Source: Vibrio sinensis
Lineage (GTDB): Bacteria; Pseudomonadota; Gammaproteobacteria; Enterobacterales; Vibrionaceae
NCBI RefSeq assembly: GCF_003605645.1
Contig: NZ_QVMU01000019.1
Coordinates: 1-64,000, forward strand
Direction of reading: 5' to 3'
DNA length: 64,000 nucleotides
The notes beneath the pieces are model-generated. The model saw nothing but the letters and a program-made list of their open reading frames with translations. It was not told the DNA's origin and made no database searches. The position numbers and the translations under genes were made by a program. Positions within the stretch are counted from its first letter, which is position 1; every line of letters starts with the position of its first letter. This document shows positions 31,554 to 40,981 of the stretch, piece after piece.

Positions 31554-32474
31554 ATGTTGTTGGAAGAGTACATTCAAACGCATTATGGAACCGCGCGAGG
31601 TAATAAGGCGGCCTTTCTGCGTGATAATCCCCAAATCTTACCTCAAGAGCTGAATCGTTGGATCAACGCAAGACTAAAGTTGAACCTGCAAACAGGTGAG
31701 ATCTACAAAGCGACCTCGAAGACGATCTCTCTTATCGCCTTACCGACGATATCGAATCAAAATTCAGTGATCCAATTAGATCAAGAACAAGTAGAGCAAC
31801 TACAGCGATGCGCAGCTCATGCGAAATGCTCCATTGATAAGTTATTAAATCAATTAATTGAGGCAGAAGATCTTCGAGTTCAATTACTGGCAGAACAAAT
31901 ATGTATAAACAGTAGTGTATCTGTTCAGAGTCTAACGAAAAAAATAGGGAACGCGTTCAAAGGCCTGAGTGGTAAAAGTGAGATGTATGAATTTACTCAA
32001 GCACTGGACTCTCTGGTTGTCCAGTTTCTGGATACTCAGGTTCTTGAGTTAAAAGTAAGGCCGATGGATATTGCTGAGAGTGAGCGCTTAATGATTTCTC
32101 GAACGGCTTATTATTGGTACGGCGGTAACGTGGCGGATCGCATTTCAAAAATATTTGGAACCGTTGATGTCTATTTATGGAATGAGATTTTTGATCCCCG
32201 CAGTGATGTGATTTATGTCGGTGGAGCAAGTAATGTCACGATCAGTTATTTGGTTTGTCAGCGATTGTGTCAGCTCTTTAAACAAGTTAAGACGGAATAT
32301 AAAAAGTCGCTGGGTAAATTCATCAGTGCGAGAAGTAAAGAAGACATTGCGAATGATTATATGGGTCGATTTGTGTCCGGAGCTTTAGAGCCGGTTCGCA
32401 TGATGTACGACCAGGATACGCAGTTGGCATTGTTTGAATATGCCTGTAACAAATACCCATACGCAATGAATTAA
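31554..32474 (+). CDS. Unknown protein, possible DUF2786/DUF7168-like
   Basis: 306 residues after AAGGAACAAGC. N-terminal ~55 residues look like a small DNA-binding domain seen on some repressors ('TARGNKAAFLRDNPQILPQELNRWI'). The C-terminal half has 'SRTAYYWYGGNVADRISKIFG' and 'YVGGASNVTISYLVCQRLCQLFKQV', faintly like DUF2786/DUF7168 phage proteins. Low-confidence family hint. Monocistronic with its own palindromic operator. Confidence 0.6.
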   Translation: MLLEEYIQTHYGTARGNKAAFLRDNPQILPQELNRWINARLKLNLQTGEIYKATSKTISLIALPTISNQNSVIQLDQEQVEQLQRCAAHAKCSIDKLLNQLIEAEDLRVQLLAEQICINSSVSVQSLTKKIGNAFKGLSGKSEMYEFTQALDSLVVQFLDTQVLELKVRPMDIAESERLMISRTAYYWYGGNVADRISKIFGTVDVYLWNEIFDPRSDVIYVGGASNVTISYLVCQRLCQLFKQVKTEYKKSLGKFISARSKEDIANDYMGRFVSGALEPVRMMYDQDTQLALFEYACNKYPYAMN

Positions 32475-32560
32475 CGATTAGCGAACATTCATCATAAGAA
32501 TACAGGCCTAGCTCATTGAGTTCGGCTTTTTCGTTTAAGCTCACACCACTAACACACAAC

Positions 32561-32666
32561 AAAATCACCGTTAGGATATCACATATTTCAAAATAAATAC
32601 TGAATAGAAATATTTTATTTTTCCCATTTCTAATTGAGATTTTTATAGCTTCTCTTTGCTAGCTTG
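32561..32666 (+). promoter_or_regulatory. Shared regulon promoter/operator, copy 2 (pil operon)
   Basis: Arms AATAGAAAT and ATTTCTAAT, then TTGAGA (32634-32639), 17 bp, TGCTAG (32657-32662). The whole 106-bp block is nearly identical to 50350-50455 in the same orientation, differing at only a handful of positions. The pilL ATG is 42 bp downstream. Confidence 0.8.
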
Positions 32667-32703
32667 TTCGCAGATAAACCTCATTCATCAAAGGAGTTTT
32701 TGT

Positions 32704-33954
32704 ATGCGTATGATCGCGCTCTCTGTGATGGGTGTATTAGTCGGTTGTGCGAGCTCTGAGCCGCCTACCCCAATACCCCCCTCACCACCATTAAATCTTC
32801 GAGTCGCTCCGCCACTTGAAATAGCAACACCTATCCAAACATCCCGTTATGTATTGGAAAGACGTAGCCCTGCCTCGCAGTTAACTGACATGCTTGATGT
32901 GCCGGTAGACGCCCGTATGCCAGCAATGGCGAACTTAACCGTCAAAGATGGTTTGGATTTTCTATTGACCGGAAGTGGGATGCGTGTCCGTACACCGACC
33001 TCTTATGGTGAATCACAAATGTACGCACAGCCTCTACCTATCGCTCAAATGGACATGGGCCAAATCCCACTTCGTCACGCGATTCAAGTACTCGGTGGAC
33101 AAGCCTTTGAACTGGAAGAGGATGTGGTAAAGCGTGAAGTGGGCTTTCGTTTGAAAAATGGCTATGTCTGGGCTCCGCCGAAATACGACGATATTCAACC
33201 CTCTGTGACTCTCAATAAAGCATTACTAGCGAATCGCAGTGAGGTTGATCGCGCTACTGATGCACAATCTTTGGATGCAGATAACGATAACTTGTTTTCA
33301 AGTTCAGCCGTTCGACATTCAACTCAACCGGTTACCGTAATCAATAATAAAAAGAGCTTACTCAGCACTAAATCTACCTTATCAAACGGTCAATCGGTCA
33401 CGCCGCCATCATCTCAGGCGATGAATGTAAAAACATTCACCATCGCTACAGGGGAGAGTTATCGAGAAGCCATCCTTCGCTGGGCTAATGGCGCGGGATT
33501 TGAGCGGGTCGCCCTAGCTCAAGAACCAACGTTTCTTGATGCGTTGGATAACCGTTCAACATCCGGATTTTTAGTGAAAGGGTCATTGCGCACCGCCGTA
33601 GCAAAACTTGCCGAAGAAACCCCAGAGCTCTCAAGATTAACGCTCTATGAAAATGCGGTTGCAGGCTTGGCAGCGCTGCACCCTTATCGCACCCAAGCCG
33701 TGACTGTCTTTATGACTCAAGGTGACACCCTGGAAGAGGTGATCACCAATGCGGTGAAACAATACGACTGGAACTGGGATAAGGCCCACTCTTGGAATGC
33801 GGCTAACTATGCCTTTAGTACCGACTATCCAGTGGTGACTCGTCGAGCGGATATCAGTAGCGCACTGAGCATATTACTAAAGCAGTACCCTCTTGAAGCG
33901 CGTCGACTAGATGCAAATCGCACCATTTACATTCGTGAGGCAACACCATTATGA
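32704..33954 (+). CDS. pilL: Type IVB pilus biogenesis lipoprotein PilL
   Basis: 416 residues from ATG 32704, 7 bp after AAAGGAG. Lipoprotein signal with lipobox 'LVGC' (Cys near 15) and proline-rich linker. N-terminal PilL-type region ('LPIAQMDMGQIPLRHAIQVLGGQAFELEED') and a C-terminal TcpQ-like domain ('FMTQGDTLEEVITNAVKQYDWNWDKAHSWN...YAFSTDYPVVT'). It probably assists the PilN secretin. First gene of the pilus operon; stop overlaps pilN by 4 bp. Confidence 0.85.
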   Translation: MRMIALSVMGVLVGCASSEPPTPIPPSPPLNLRVAPPLEIATPIQTSRYVLERRSPASQLTDMLDVPVDARMPAMANLTVKDGLDFLLTGSGMRVRTPTSYGESQMYAQPLPIAQMDMGQIPLRHAIQVLGGQAFELEEDVVKREVGFRLKNGYVWAPPKYDDIQPSVTLNKALLANRSEVDRATDAQSLDADNDNLFSSSAVRHSTQPVTVINNKKSLLSTKSTLSNGQSVTPPSSQAMNVKTFTIATGESYREAILRWANGAGFERVALAQEPTFLDALDNRSTSGFLVKGSLRTAVAKLAEETPELSRLTLYENAVAGLAALHPYRTQAVTVFMTQGDTLEEVITNAVKQYDWNWDKAHSWNAANYAFSTDYPVVTRRADISSALSILLKQYPLEARRLDANRTIYIREATPL

Positions 33955-35477
33955 GAAAGAACACCAAAAAGGTTTTCATCATCAGTGCCCTTGCACTCGC
34001 GATGATGGGGTGTGAGGCGTTGGGTTTGAACGAATACGATAAACGTAATGCTGAATCGGCCGAAATTTTAGCCAACATGGAGCAAGAGCGAGCACGTTTT
34101 CATGATGTCAGTAAAGTGGTGCGCATCGAACAACCGCCGGTGTCGTTAACTCCGCTGGATGAAGCAGTGGACATCTCTTACCTCAAGCATCGTGTCAGCG
34201 TGACCCAGTCACGTGTGCCGTTATCCCTCATGATGGATGACTTGCTTTCCCAAGTTGGCGTTATTCCTTGGTATGGCGATGGGATCGCCATGGATGTCCC
34301 GGTGACATTGAACTACGAGGGGGCATTATCAGGGGCGCTCAACGCGCTTGAACGTCAACTCAATATTGGTTTTAGCGCAGAAGAAGAGCGGGTAAAGGTA
34401 GAGCGGTTTGTCTCAAAGACGTTCGAACTGGAACTACCTCCGGGCATGATTAATGACCAAATCGGTGCCTCTGAGAGCAGTGGTAGTAGCGATAGCGAGG
34501 AGGGGGAGACCCGAGTTGAGGGGCAATTTGTCACCCTCTCAAACAATGATGTTGATGTTTTCACGGAAGTTGCTGAGGGCATTAAAGCGCTCCTCGCTCA
34601 AGATCCAGATTTAACAAAAGGTGAAGATAGCCCGTCTGGAGCAGATAAAGAGGACTTAGTCGGTAGTGTCCGTGCGATCCCTGCGTTATCCCGCATTGTG
34701 GTTCGCACTACGCCATCTCGCATGAACGAGGTGAATGCGTTCGTCAATGAAAACAAAGCGTCATTGACACGCCAAGTCGCGATTGAAGTTCAAGTCTTAG
34801 AATTTCGCTCAAATCTTGGACACAACCGCGGCGTGGACTGGAATATTGTCCGTGATATTGGTGGTGGCAACAGTTTGAATTTCTTCATCCCTGGGACAGA
34901 TTTGATCTCTAACTCTGCCAATCCAAGTTTTGCATTTACCGGTGGTGGTAAGTGGGATGGGACAACGGCACTCATCAATGCGTTAAACAAACAAGGTCAA
35001 GTCTCCACCGATACACCGATTAGCATTTTGGTTCAAAACCATCAAACCAATCATGTGACACAAGAAAACACCATTGAGTTTGTGGAAAACACCAAGAGTA
35101 ACAGCAGTGAGGGGGTCGTAACGACAGAAACGCAGCGAGGAAAACGCAGCGAAGGAGTGGACTTCATCGTGGTTCCCAACGTTCAACGTGATCATGTTTA
35201 TCTTCGTGCGTCAGGGTTATTGACCAAAATCGAAGCTTTGGTGCGAGAAGAGGTCGCCGGCGAGATTCAAACCTTCCCACGGATGCGTGAGTCAAAAATC
35301 AATTTTGCCAACAAGCTGAAATATGGCCAAACCATGGTTATCGCATCGGTATCACAAATGGACACGAACACAGAAGAGAGCACATTTTTGGGTATTCCAT
35401 TCTTAGGTGGCACCAGCGCGAAAACTCAACGCGTTGACACGCTCGTACTCCTCACACCGAGGAGAGCCGACGGATGA
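33951..35477 (+). CDS. pilN: PilN family outer-membrane secretin (type IVB pilus)
   Basis: 508 residues. Lipoprotein signal with 'MMGC' lipobox, then N-domains and a secretin core: 'TRQVAIEVQVLEFRSNLGHNRGVDWNIV', 'VSTDTPISILVQNHQTNHVTQENTIEFVENT', 'FVVPNVQRDHVYLRASGLL' and the closing 'STFLGIPFLGGTSAKTQRVDTLVLLTP'. Forms the outer-membrane pilus pore. Overlaps pilL and pilO by 4 bp each. Confidence 0.92.
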   Translation: MRKNTKKVFIISALALAMMGCEALGLNEYDKRNAESAEILANMEQERARFHDVSKVVRIEQPPVSLTPLDEAVDISYLKHRVSVTQSRVPLSLMMDDLLSQVGVIPWYGDGIAMDVPVTLNYEGALSGALNALERQLNIGFSAEEERVKVERFVSKTFELELPPGMINDQIGASESSGSSDSEEGETRVEGQFVTLSNNDVDVFTEVAEGIKALLAQDPDLTKGEDSPSGADKEDLVGSVRAIPALSRIVVRTTPSRMNEVNAFVNENKASLTRQVAIEVQVLEFRSNLGHNRGVDWNIVRDIGGGNSLNFFIPGTDLISNSANPSFAFTGGGKWDGTTALINALNKQGQVSTDTPISILVQNHQTNHVTQENTIEFVENTKSNSSEGVVTTETQRGKRSEGVDFIVVPNVQRDHVYLRASGLLTKIEALVREEVAGEIQTFPRMRESKINFANKLKYGQTMVIASVSQMDTNTEESTFLGIPFLGGTSAKTQRVDTLVLLTPRRADG

Positions 35478-36634
35478 AAACGATCCCCGAATTAGTGAGT
35501 TTACCGCATCACGGTAAGCCTCAATCTGTTTTACGCAAGCTGAGAAAAGCGTGGCCATCAAAGTATAGCCGAGCGTTTGTTCGAGATAGCCGTGTTTGTT
35601 TATACACCGCCAATGAGCCGGCAGTGGTTCGTAGTGAAATCTGGCGTGACGCATTAATGGGGCGTGGCGTAGATTTGCGCTCGGTGGCCGTTCTTGATGT
35701 GTTGTCAGATAAAAGCGAATCGCCACAACTTTATTGTGTCGTGATTGAAGAGGGTGAGGTTGTGGCTCAGTGGCTGCAGAACTCACTCAATATCAAAGAG
35801 AACGTGGCTATTCTGACGGCAAAGACGGTGCTTTGCGCTGTCTCTGAGGAAGATAAGGTGATTGAGGGGCAGTGGTGCTTGCCACTGACCGAGAGCGAGC
35901 AAGAAGCGTTGTCCGCTTACACCTTAAAGGCGAAAAAATCCGTACTGCCATGGGTAGCCGGTGGTGGTGTCGCGGCGCTGGGGTTAGGGGCTGTGTTGAT
36001 GTGGCCAGCGCCTCCACAGGAGGTGGCGGTGGTTGATGTTGCGCCGCCGTCTCCTGTCGTCCTTGACCCTTGGGCTGGGTATCACACGGTGATGTCTCGC
36101 GGTTATTCAGCCAGTGGAACCCTTCATCAGATACAAAACGTTATGGCAGTCGCTGAATTGCTTCCGCCTAAATGGCAAGCAACCCAAATCAAAGTACAGG
36201 ATGGTGTTGTGACAATGAGTATCAAGAGAGAGAAATTTGGGCAAGTTCAACTGTTTTCCGCATGGCTTGATTTTCATTCGGAACTCAAACCGTATGTCTC
36301 TTTTAGTCGAGAAGGCGCGATATTGAATACACCGATAGAAAAGGATCTCGATTTTTGGTCACAGCGCATTATTCCCGTCGAGCCAACTCAGCAAACGTTG
36401 CTTGATACGTTGGCAATGACGGAGTTTGAAGTACAAGCACTTGAAGAGCACAAAGCGGTTTATCAACGCACTTCATTCTCTTTGAATCAATCTTTAGGTC
36501 TTTTTGATGTTGAGGTTTTGAAGGCGTTAATGGCGCCTCTTCCAATGACCATTGAAGATTTTTCTTTGCTTCCTGCTAGTGATGACCGCTGGCAAGGGGT
36601 ATTAAACCTCGCTTTTTATGGAGTGAACTCATGA
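35474..36634 (+). CDS. pilO: Type IVB pilus protein PilO
   Basis: 386 residues, PilO2-like: cytoplasmic N-terminal actin-like region (1-150), a membrane helix around 160-178 ('VLPWVAGGGVAALGLGAVLMWP'), and a periplasmic domain. Position between pilN and pilP with ATGA overlaps supports the assignment. Inner-membrane assembly component. Confidence 0.85.
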   Translation: MKTIPELVSLPHHGKPQSVLRKLRKAWPSKYSRAFVRDSRVCLYTANEPAVVRSEIWRDALMGRGVDLRSVAVLDVLSDKSESPQLYCVVIEEGEVVAQWLQNSLNIKENVAILTAKTVLCAVSEEDKVIEGQWCLPLTESEQEALSAYTLKAKKSVLPWVAGGGVAALGLGAVLMWPAPPQEVAVVDVAPPSPVVLDPWAGYHTVMSRGYSASGTLHQIQNVMAVAELLPPKWQATQIKVQDGVVTMSIKREKFGQVQLFSAWLDFHSELKPYVSFSREGAILNTPIEKDLDFWSQRIIPVEPTQQTLLDTLAMTEFEVQALEEHKAVYQRTSFSLNQSLGLFDVEVLKALMAPLPMTIEDFSLLPASDDRWQGVLNLAFYGVNS

Positions 36635-37308
36635 GTGATAAGAAAAAAGGTATCGCCATTGGGGCGTTAGTTTTGGCAGTCGTTGGGATCGTGGGCAATC
36701 TCTTTATGCCTAAAACGTCAGATTTACAAAAACAATCGGTGAGTGACGTGCAAATTGATAGTCAGCCCACATTACCTATCGATGAAGCATTGGTTGTGGA
36801 GACAAATAATGTGCAAGTAACGGCGTTAGTTGAGCCAATGCCAGTATCAACAATCGAACAACCATCGCCCTCTCCAGTTTTGTACCTGGAGCCATTGGCT
36901 TTAGGTACAGCGATGGCTGAGCATATTCAAAATGTGACGAAGCGTGAAATAGCACAAGTGAAAGTGTCCATTTCAGAGCTGAATGCGCGGGAGTGGGACG
37001 CAAAAAAAATCAAGCGAGAAGATGCTGTCAATCAAGCGATTGGCCTTGATTATTCACCAGTGAATGTTGTTAGCGTGACAACAAAAGCAGCAACAGTGAA
37101 CACTGAACCAACTCTTACCTTAAGAGGTATAACGGGGACCGCCGTAGAGGGGCAATATGCCGCGCGTCTATTTTCACAAGGCCAATTTAAGCGTGTAGAA
37201 GTAGGCAGTCGTTTATCTGGTTACAAGATCACGAGTATCACCAAAGAGAGTGTCACGCTTAAAGGCAAGGGCGGTGTACACACCTTACTTCTAGGGGAGT
37301 CTCTATGA
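36631..37308 (+). CDS. pilP: Type IV pilus biogenesis protein PilP
   Basis: 225 residues: membrane helix near the N-terminus (about 8-26), then a periplasmic part ending in a HR/PilP-like beta domain ('TLTLRGITGTAVEGQYAARLFSQGQFKRVEVGSRLSGYKITSITKESVTLKGKGG'). Links inner-membrane complex and secretin. Overlaps both neighbours by 4 bp. Confidence 0.85.
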   Translation: MSDKKKGIAIGALVLAVVGIVGNLFMPKTSDLQKQSVSDVQIDSQPTLPIDEALVVETNNVQVTALVEPMPVSTIEQPSPSPVLYLEPLALGTAMAEHIQNVTKREIAQVKVSISELNAREWDAKKIKREDAVNQAIGLDYSPVNVVSVTTKAATVNTEPTLTLRGITGTAVEGQYAARLFSQGQFKRVEVGSRLSGYKITSITKESVTLKGKGGVHTLLLGESL

Positions 37309-38933
37309 TGCAAAAGCATGAGCTGCTCATGGAGTCTGCATTACTAGCGCTTTGTATCGATGACGGACACTCATTTGTGGACGGTCATGGTGTTATCCAT
37401 ACCGACGATTTGGCTGCACCCAAATTAGCTGAAATCAAAACTTATTTGCAATCATGCGCAACGATTGCAGACGGCGCACTGTATGGAAAATCGCCCAAGG
37501 TGGTGATGGCATCAACAGAAACGGTTCAGTTGATGCTCGAGATTGCGGGCGAATTACTGATCAGTGACGGCAGTAAAGAAGACCACTCCGAAATGAGTGG
37601 AAAGCTCACTGCGCTTTGTCAATCAGCGGTAAACGCAAAAGCCTCCGACATTCATTTGGAAGTTGGCCGCAAAGAGAGCCGTTTCTTGCTTCGTGTTGAT
37701 GGTAAGCGCGTGGTGCTTAAGGCCTTTGCCGATGGTTCGAGTGCATTAAGGCAGTCCCGGAAGTTGGGCTCTAACCTTGCTGCGTATGCGTTTCAAATGA
37801 AAGGAAACCATAACTACAGCGAACGTGTGCCACTGAACGACCGTTTTGAACTGACCTTACAAGTAGATGGTCAGGACAAAACGGTGGAATGGCGGGCTGC
37901 GTTAATGCCTCTTGATCGTGGTATCAAACTAGTTTTGCGTTGTATCACGCCTTTGGGGGAGCCATTAACACTCAGTGCGATGGATTTACTGCCAACCCAC
38001 GTGCGTCTTTTTGAAGAGAAGATGAAGCGTCGAAGCGGCATCATTGTACTCACTGGGCCAATGGGCTCGGGTAAATCGTCCTTAGTATATGCCTTACTTG
38101 AAACAGTTGACCGTGTGGCGCGTTGTGTTCACACCCTCGAAGATCCGGTGGAGTTTGAGCAAGAGTTTGTGACAAAAACGTTGGTTGAGCCACGTCGCGA
38201 GCTCAAAGAGGGCGGTGGCGTTTACCTAGATTATACCTTTTATGCTCTTGAGCAACTTCGTCAAGATATCGATATCACCTCATTTGGTGAGCTTCGTAGT
38301 AAAAGTGCGACCAAAGAGTTTACCCGTAAAGGTGAAACCGGCGGTTTGGCCATTTCAACCTTGCACGCCAATAGCGCTGTTGGTGTACCTGCGATATTCA
38401 TTGAGCATTTGAATATCCCGGCATCGGTCGTATCCGCTCCAGGTTTAATGCAGCTTTTTACTCATCAAAAGTTAATCCGAAAGTTGTGTCCACATTGTGC
38501 TCTCACTCTTGACGAGGCCAAAAACATCTATCACGGCCATGGTTTTTCGCAGTCCTATGACATTAAGTTGTCGCAATTGACCGCATTGCTACCTGAGCAT
38601 TTAGATTCAGTGCGAATGAGACATCCTGGAGGGTGTGAACACTGTAAGCATGGGCCAAATGCAGGAGAAAAGGGACGCGTCATGGTGCTTGAAATGATTG
38701 CACTTGAGAACGATGACCGTGAGTTCATCAAGGCGGAAAATTATCTGGGTTGGGAAGCGCATTTAGAAAGCAAAGGCTGGCCAGATATTCGCACACACAC
38801 CTTGCACCGTATTCAACAAGGTCTCGTTGATATTGAATCGGCCGCTGAGCAGGTTGATGAGTTGATGCCGATAACAAGCTCATCACTCTACCAACAGATG
38901 CAAAAGGAGATGGAACATGGCTATTGCGATTGA
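37305..38933 (+). CDS. pilQ: Type IV pilus assembly ATPase PilQ (GspE/PulE family)
   Basis: 542 residues. Walker A 'GPMGSGKSS' (251-259, Lys257), 'HTLEDPVEFE' Asp box, 'GELRS' Walker B region, His box 'ISTLHANSAVG', and a zinc tetracysteine ('LCPHCALTL', 'GCEHCKHG'). Secretion ATPase powering pilus extension. Its end overlaps pilR by 17 bp. Confidence 0.93.
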   Translation: MMQKHELLMESALLALCIDDGHSFVDGHGVIHTDDLAAPKLAEIKTYLQSCATIADGALYGKSPKVVMASTETVQLMLEIAGELLISDGSKEDHSEMSGKLTALCQSAVNAKASDIHLEVGRKESRFLLRVDGKRVVLKAFADGSSALRQSRKLGSNLAAYAFQMKGNHNYSERVPLNDRFELTLQVDGQDKTVEWRAALMPLDRGIKLVLRCITPLGEPLTLSAMDLLPTHVRLFEEKMKRRSGIIVLTGPMGSGKSSLVYALLETVDRVARCVHTLEDPVEFEQEFVTKTLVEPRRELKEGGGVYLDYTFYALEQLRQDIDITSFGELRSKSATKEFTRKGETGGLAISTLHANSAVGVPAIFIEHLNIPASVVSAPGLMQLFTHQKLIRKLCPHCALTLDEAKNIYHGHGFSQSYDIKLSQLTALLPEHLDSVRMRHPGGCEHCKHGPNAGEKGRVMVLEMIALENDDREFIKAENYLGWEAHLESKGWPDIRTHTLHRIQQGLVDIESAAEQVDELMPITSSSLYQQMQKEMEHGYCD

Positions 38934-39909
38934 GACGCTGCTGTTTACCAGGGCAAATCAAAAAGAGCTGCTAGAGCAATGGTTGCAGTGTGAAGAGGAT
39001 GGTTTAACCGTTTCTCAGTTTTGTGATTTGCTGATTAAGCACGGTGATGAATCCACCAAAAAGATTGGTCGAGAGGGGTTAGAGGCACCCGGTAAAGGTC
39101 TGGCATTTTCAGATGTACTGGCTAAATGGTGTTCGCCAGTCGTCGCCAGCACCATTGCCAGTGCGGAATCGGCTGGAAATCGCAAGGTGGGCATTGAAGC
39201 TGCGCTTAATGAGTTATCCGGCGGGCAAAACGTGATAGGGCGTCTGTTCAAAATTGTTACGTTTCCTTTATTCATTGTATTGGGCGTGGGCTATCTCGGC
39301 GTTTATGTCTCCGGTGAGATTTTATCGGCCATACGCGCGCCACAAGGCTTTGCTATTGACTTGCGTTCGTTCTTGCAAAGCTTTGGGGGGCTGACATTAG
39401 TGGGGTTAACTCTGGCATTACTGTCAATGGGGGTATCAATGCCGCGTTGGTCGGGCCGCTCTCGTCAATGGGCCGATAATCTACCGCTTTACAGCCACTA
39501 CCGTATCGGTGTCGCAGCAGGATTGCTCCGTACACTCTGTAACCTATCAAGTGCAGGGATGAACTTGAATGAAGCGCTCGAATTGAGTGCCAAAAATGGA
39601 ACCCCCTATTTGCGTGGCCACATCAACGTGATGCGAGAAAAACTGTTAACAGAAAACAACCTTGGCAAGGTGCTTGACAGTGGTTTATTGCTACCACGCA
39701 GCCAATCGAACCTGGAAGTGTTGGGAGAAAGTGCGCAAGTCATTCGCCTGTTGGAGCGTGCTGCACTCTATCACCAAGCCGAAGTGGTTAAACGGTTAAA
39801 TCGTATCGACATGATACTTCCAAAAGTAATTTTAATGCTCGCCATCGTGATGCTTGCCGTTTTAATCGGCAGTTCAATGATGTTGCTGCTTAATTCCGTA
39901 CAAATGTAA
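38917..39909 (+). CDS. pilR: Type IVB pilus inner-membrane platform protein PilR
   Basis: 330 residues, GspF/PilC-like with two similar halves, membrane helices around 110-130, 160-180 and at the C-terminus (300-325, 'ILMLAIVMLAVLIGSSMMLLL'). Start ATG 38917 lies inside pilQ. Platform protein on which pilins are assembled. Confidence 0.88.
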   Translation: MAIAIETLLFTRANQKELLEQWLQCEEDGLTVSQFCDLLIKHGDESTKKIGREGLEAPGKGLAFSDVLAKWCSPVVASTIASAESAGNRKVGIEAALNELSGGQNVIGRLFKIVTFPLFIVLGVGYLGVYVSGEILSAIRAPQGFAIDLRSFLQSFGGLTLVGLTLALLSMGVSMPRWSGRSRQWADNLPLYSHYRIGVAAGLLRTLCNLSSAGMNLNEALELSAKNGTPYLRGHINVMREKLLTENNLGKVLDSGLLLPRSQSNLEVLGESAQVIRLLERAALYHQAEVVKRLNRIDMILPKVILMLAIVMLAVLIGSSMMLLLNSVQM

Positions 39910-39958
39910 TTCAATCAAACATTCACATTTAATTTAATTTAATAAAGAGAACTGACTT

Positions 39959-40468
39959 ATGAAAACGATCAAAACGTACCCAAAAAACCCACGTAGTCGT
40001 CAGCAGAAAGGCGCCACATTGATGGACTTCTTACTGTGGTCAGCGCTTGCCGCGCTGTTCTTAGCGGGAGTGGTGCAGCTTTATGTCACAGGCTCAGCCT
40101 ATGCAAACCGCACTCAGACAGTCACCGCGGTGACATCCATCAAAGCAGGAGCTGAGAGTGTAAAAATCATTAATCATACGGGCGTTAATATGGCCAAAGT
40201 GTGTGACGAACGTCGTAACGCGGTATCAATGAAAATCTGTGGCGATGCACGTAATGGGGTAGGGACAAACCAATACGGTGGTAACTACACCCTTGAGCCG
40301 GACACCTCAAACTTGGCTCGCGTCAAAGTCGGCGTTACCAATGTCGATACGCAATACATCGATGCATTGGCCGACTCTCTCGCCGCCCTTGCCGCTGGTA
40401 ACTGCACCCAAGCGGCAGGCTGCAGCACGCTCACCGTTTCCGGCAATACAATTACGGTGACCATGTAA
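39959..40468 (+). CDS. pilS: Type IVB major pilin PilS
   Basis: 169 residues. Prepilin motif with Gly18/Ala19 cleavage ('KGATLMDFLLW') followed by a hydrophobic helix. Cysteines (about 81, 92, 148, 154) could form the C-terminal loop disulfides. A longer intergenic gap (49 bp) and a good ribosome-binding site (AAAGAGA) fit high expression. No prepilin peptidase gene is in the operon, so a host or out-of-window enzyme is needed. Confidence 0.88.
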   Translation: MKTIKTYPKNPRSRQQKGATLMDFLLWSALAALFLAGVVQLYVTGSAYANRTQTVTAVTSIKAGAESVKIINHTGVNMAKVCDERRNAVSMKICGDARNGVGTNQYGGNYTLEPDTSNLARVKVGVTNVDTQYIDALADSLAALAAGNCTQAAGCSTLTVSGNTITVTM

Positions 40469-40980
40469 TGCATATAGGAAGCCTGATTTTAGCCGCTTCC
40501 ATCACAGCAGGGCTGACGGCGTTGTCCGTCAGCATCCTAGAGCCGGAACGCTGGATGACTTCTTATAAGGTTAAAGCAGTTCAAGCTCCCGTGTTTGAAG
40601 CGATGGAACAAAACATGTTTTACACCATTGCCAATGGGGGTTGCATCCGAAATCCAGCGGACACGAGCCTCGCTTTTTTGATGGATAACCAATGGCTGCC
40701 AAATGATTTTGAAGGGCGCTATCCATGGACTATCACGACATCATATTTCACGCTTGGATACGGGGAAATAGCCAAGTTGTCGCTGACGCTAACCGCGGAT
40801 TCTGACCATGATGCGGAAAAACTAAAAAGCGCCGCACAAAGCCTTGGTAGTTCATGGCGATTTGAGCCAGATACGCGTTCGTTGACGATTCATCGAACCG
40901 TGCCATTCGTTCGTTATGAGTTTGATGAGACTCATTTTGATTTTGCAACGGGGTGCTTTGTTCCCCCAAGAGAGGGCTGA
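40468..40980 (+). CDS. Pilus-operon protein, possible minor pilin-like
   Basis: 170 residues, one-base overlap with the pilS stop. N-terminal hydrophobic helix ('IGSLILAASITAGLTALSVSIL', 3-24) followed by a soluble domain with two cysteines. No G-F/M-E type prepilin cleavage site is evident, so it is probably a signal-anchored assembly factor. Occupies the place of pilT/pilU in other clusters but resembles neither. Confidence 0.6.
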   Translation: MHIGSLILAASITAGLTALSVSILEPERWMTSYKVKAVQAPVFEAMEQNMFYTIANGGCIRNPADTSLAFLMDNQWLPNDFEGRYPWTITTSYFTLGYGEIAKLSLTLTADSDHDAEKLKSAAQSLGSSWRFEPDTRSLTIHRTVPFVRYEFDETHFDFATGCFVPPREG

Positions 40981-40981
40981 T

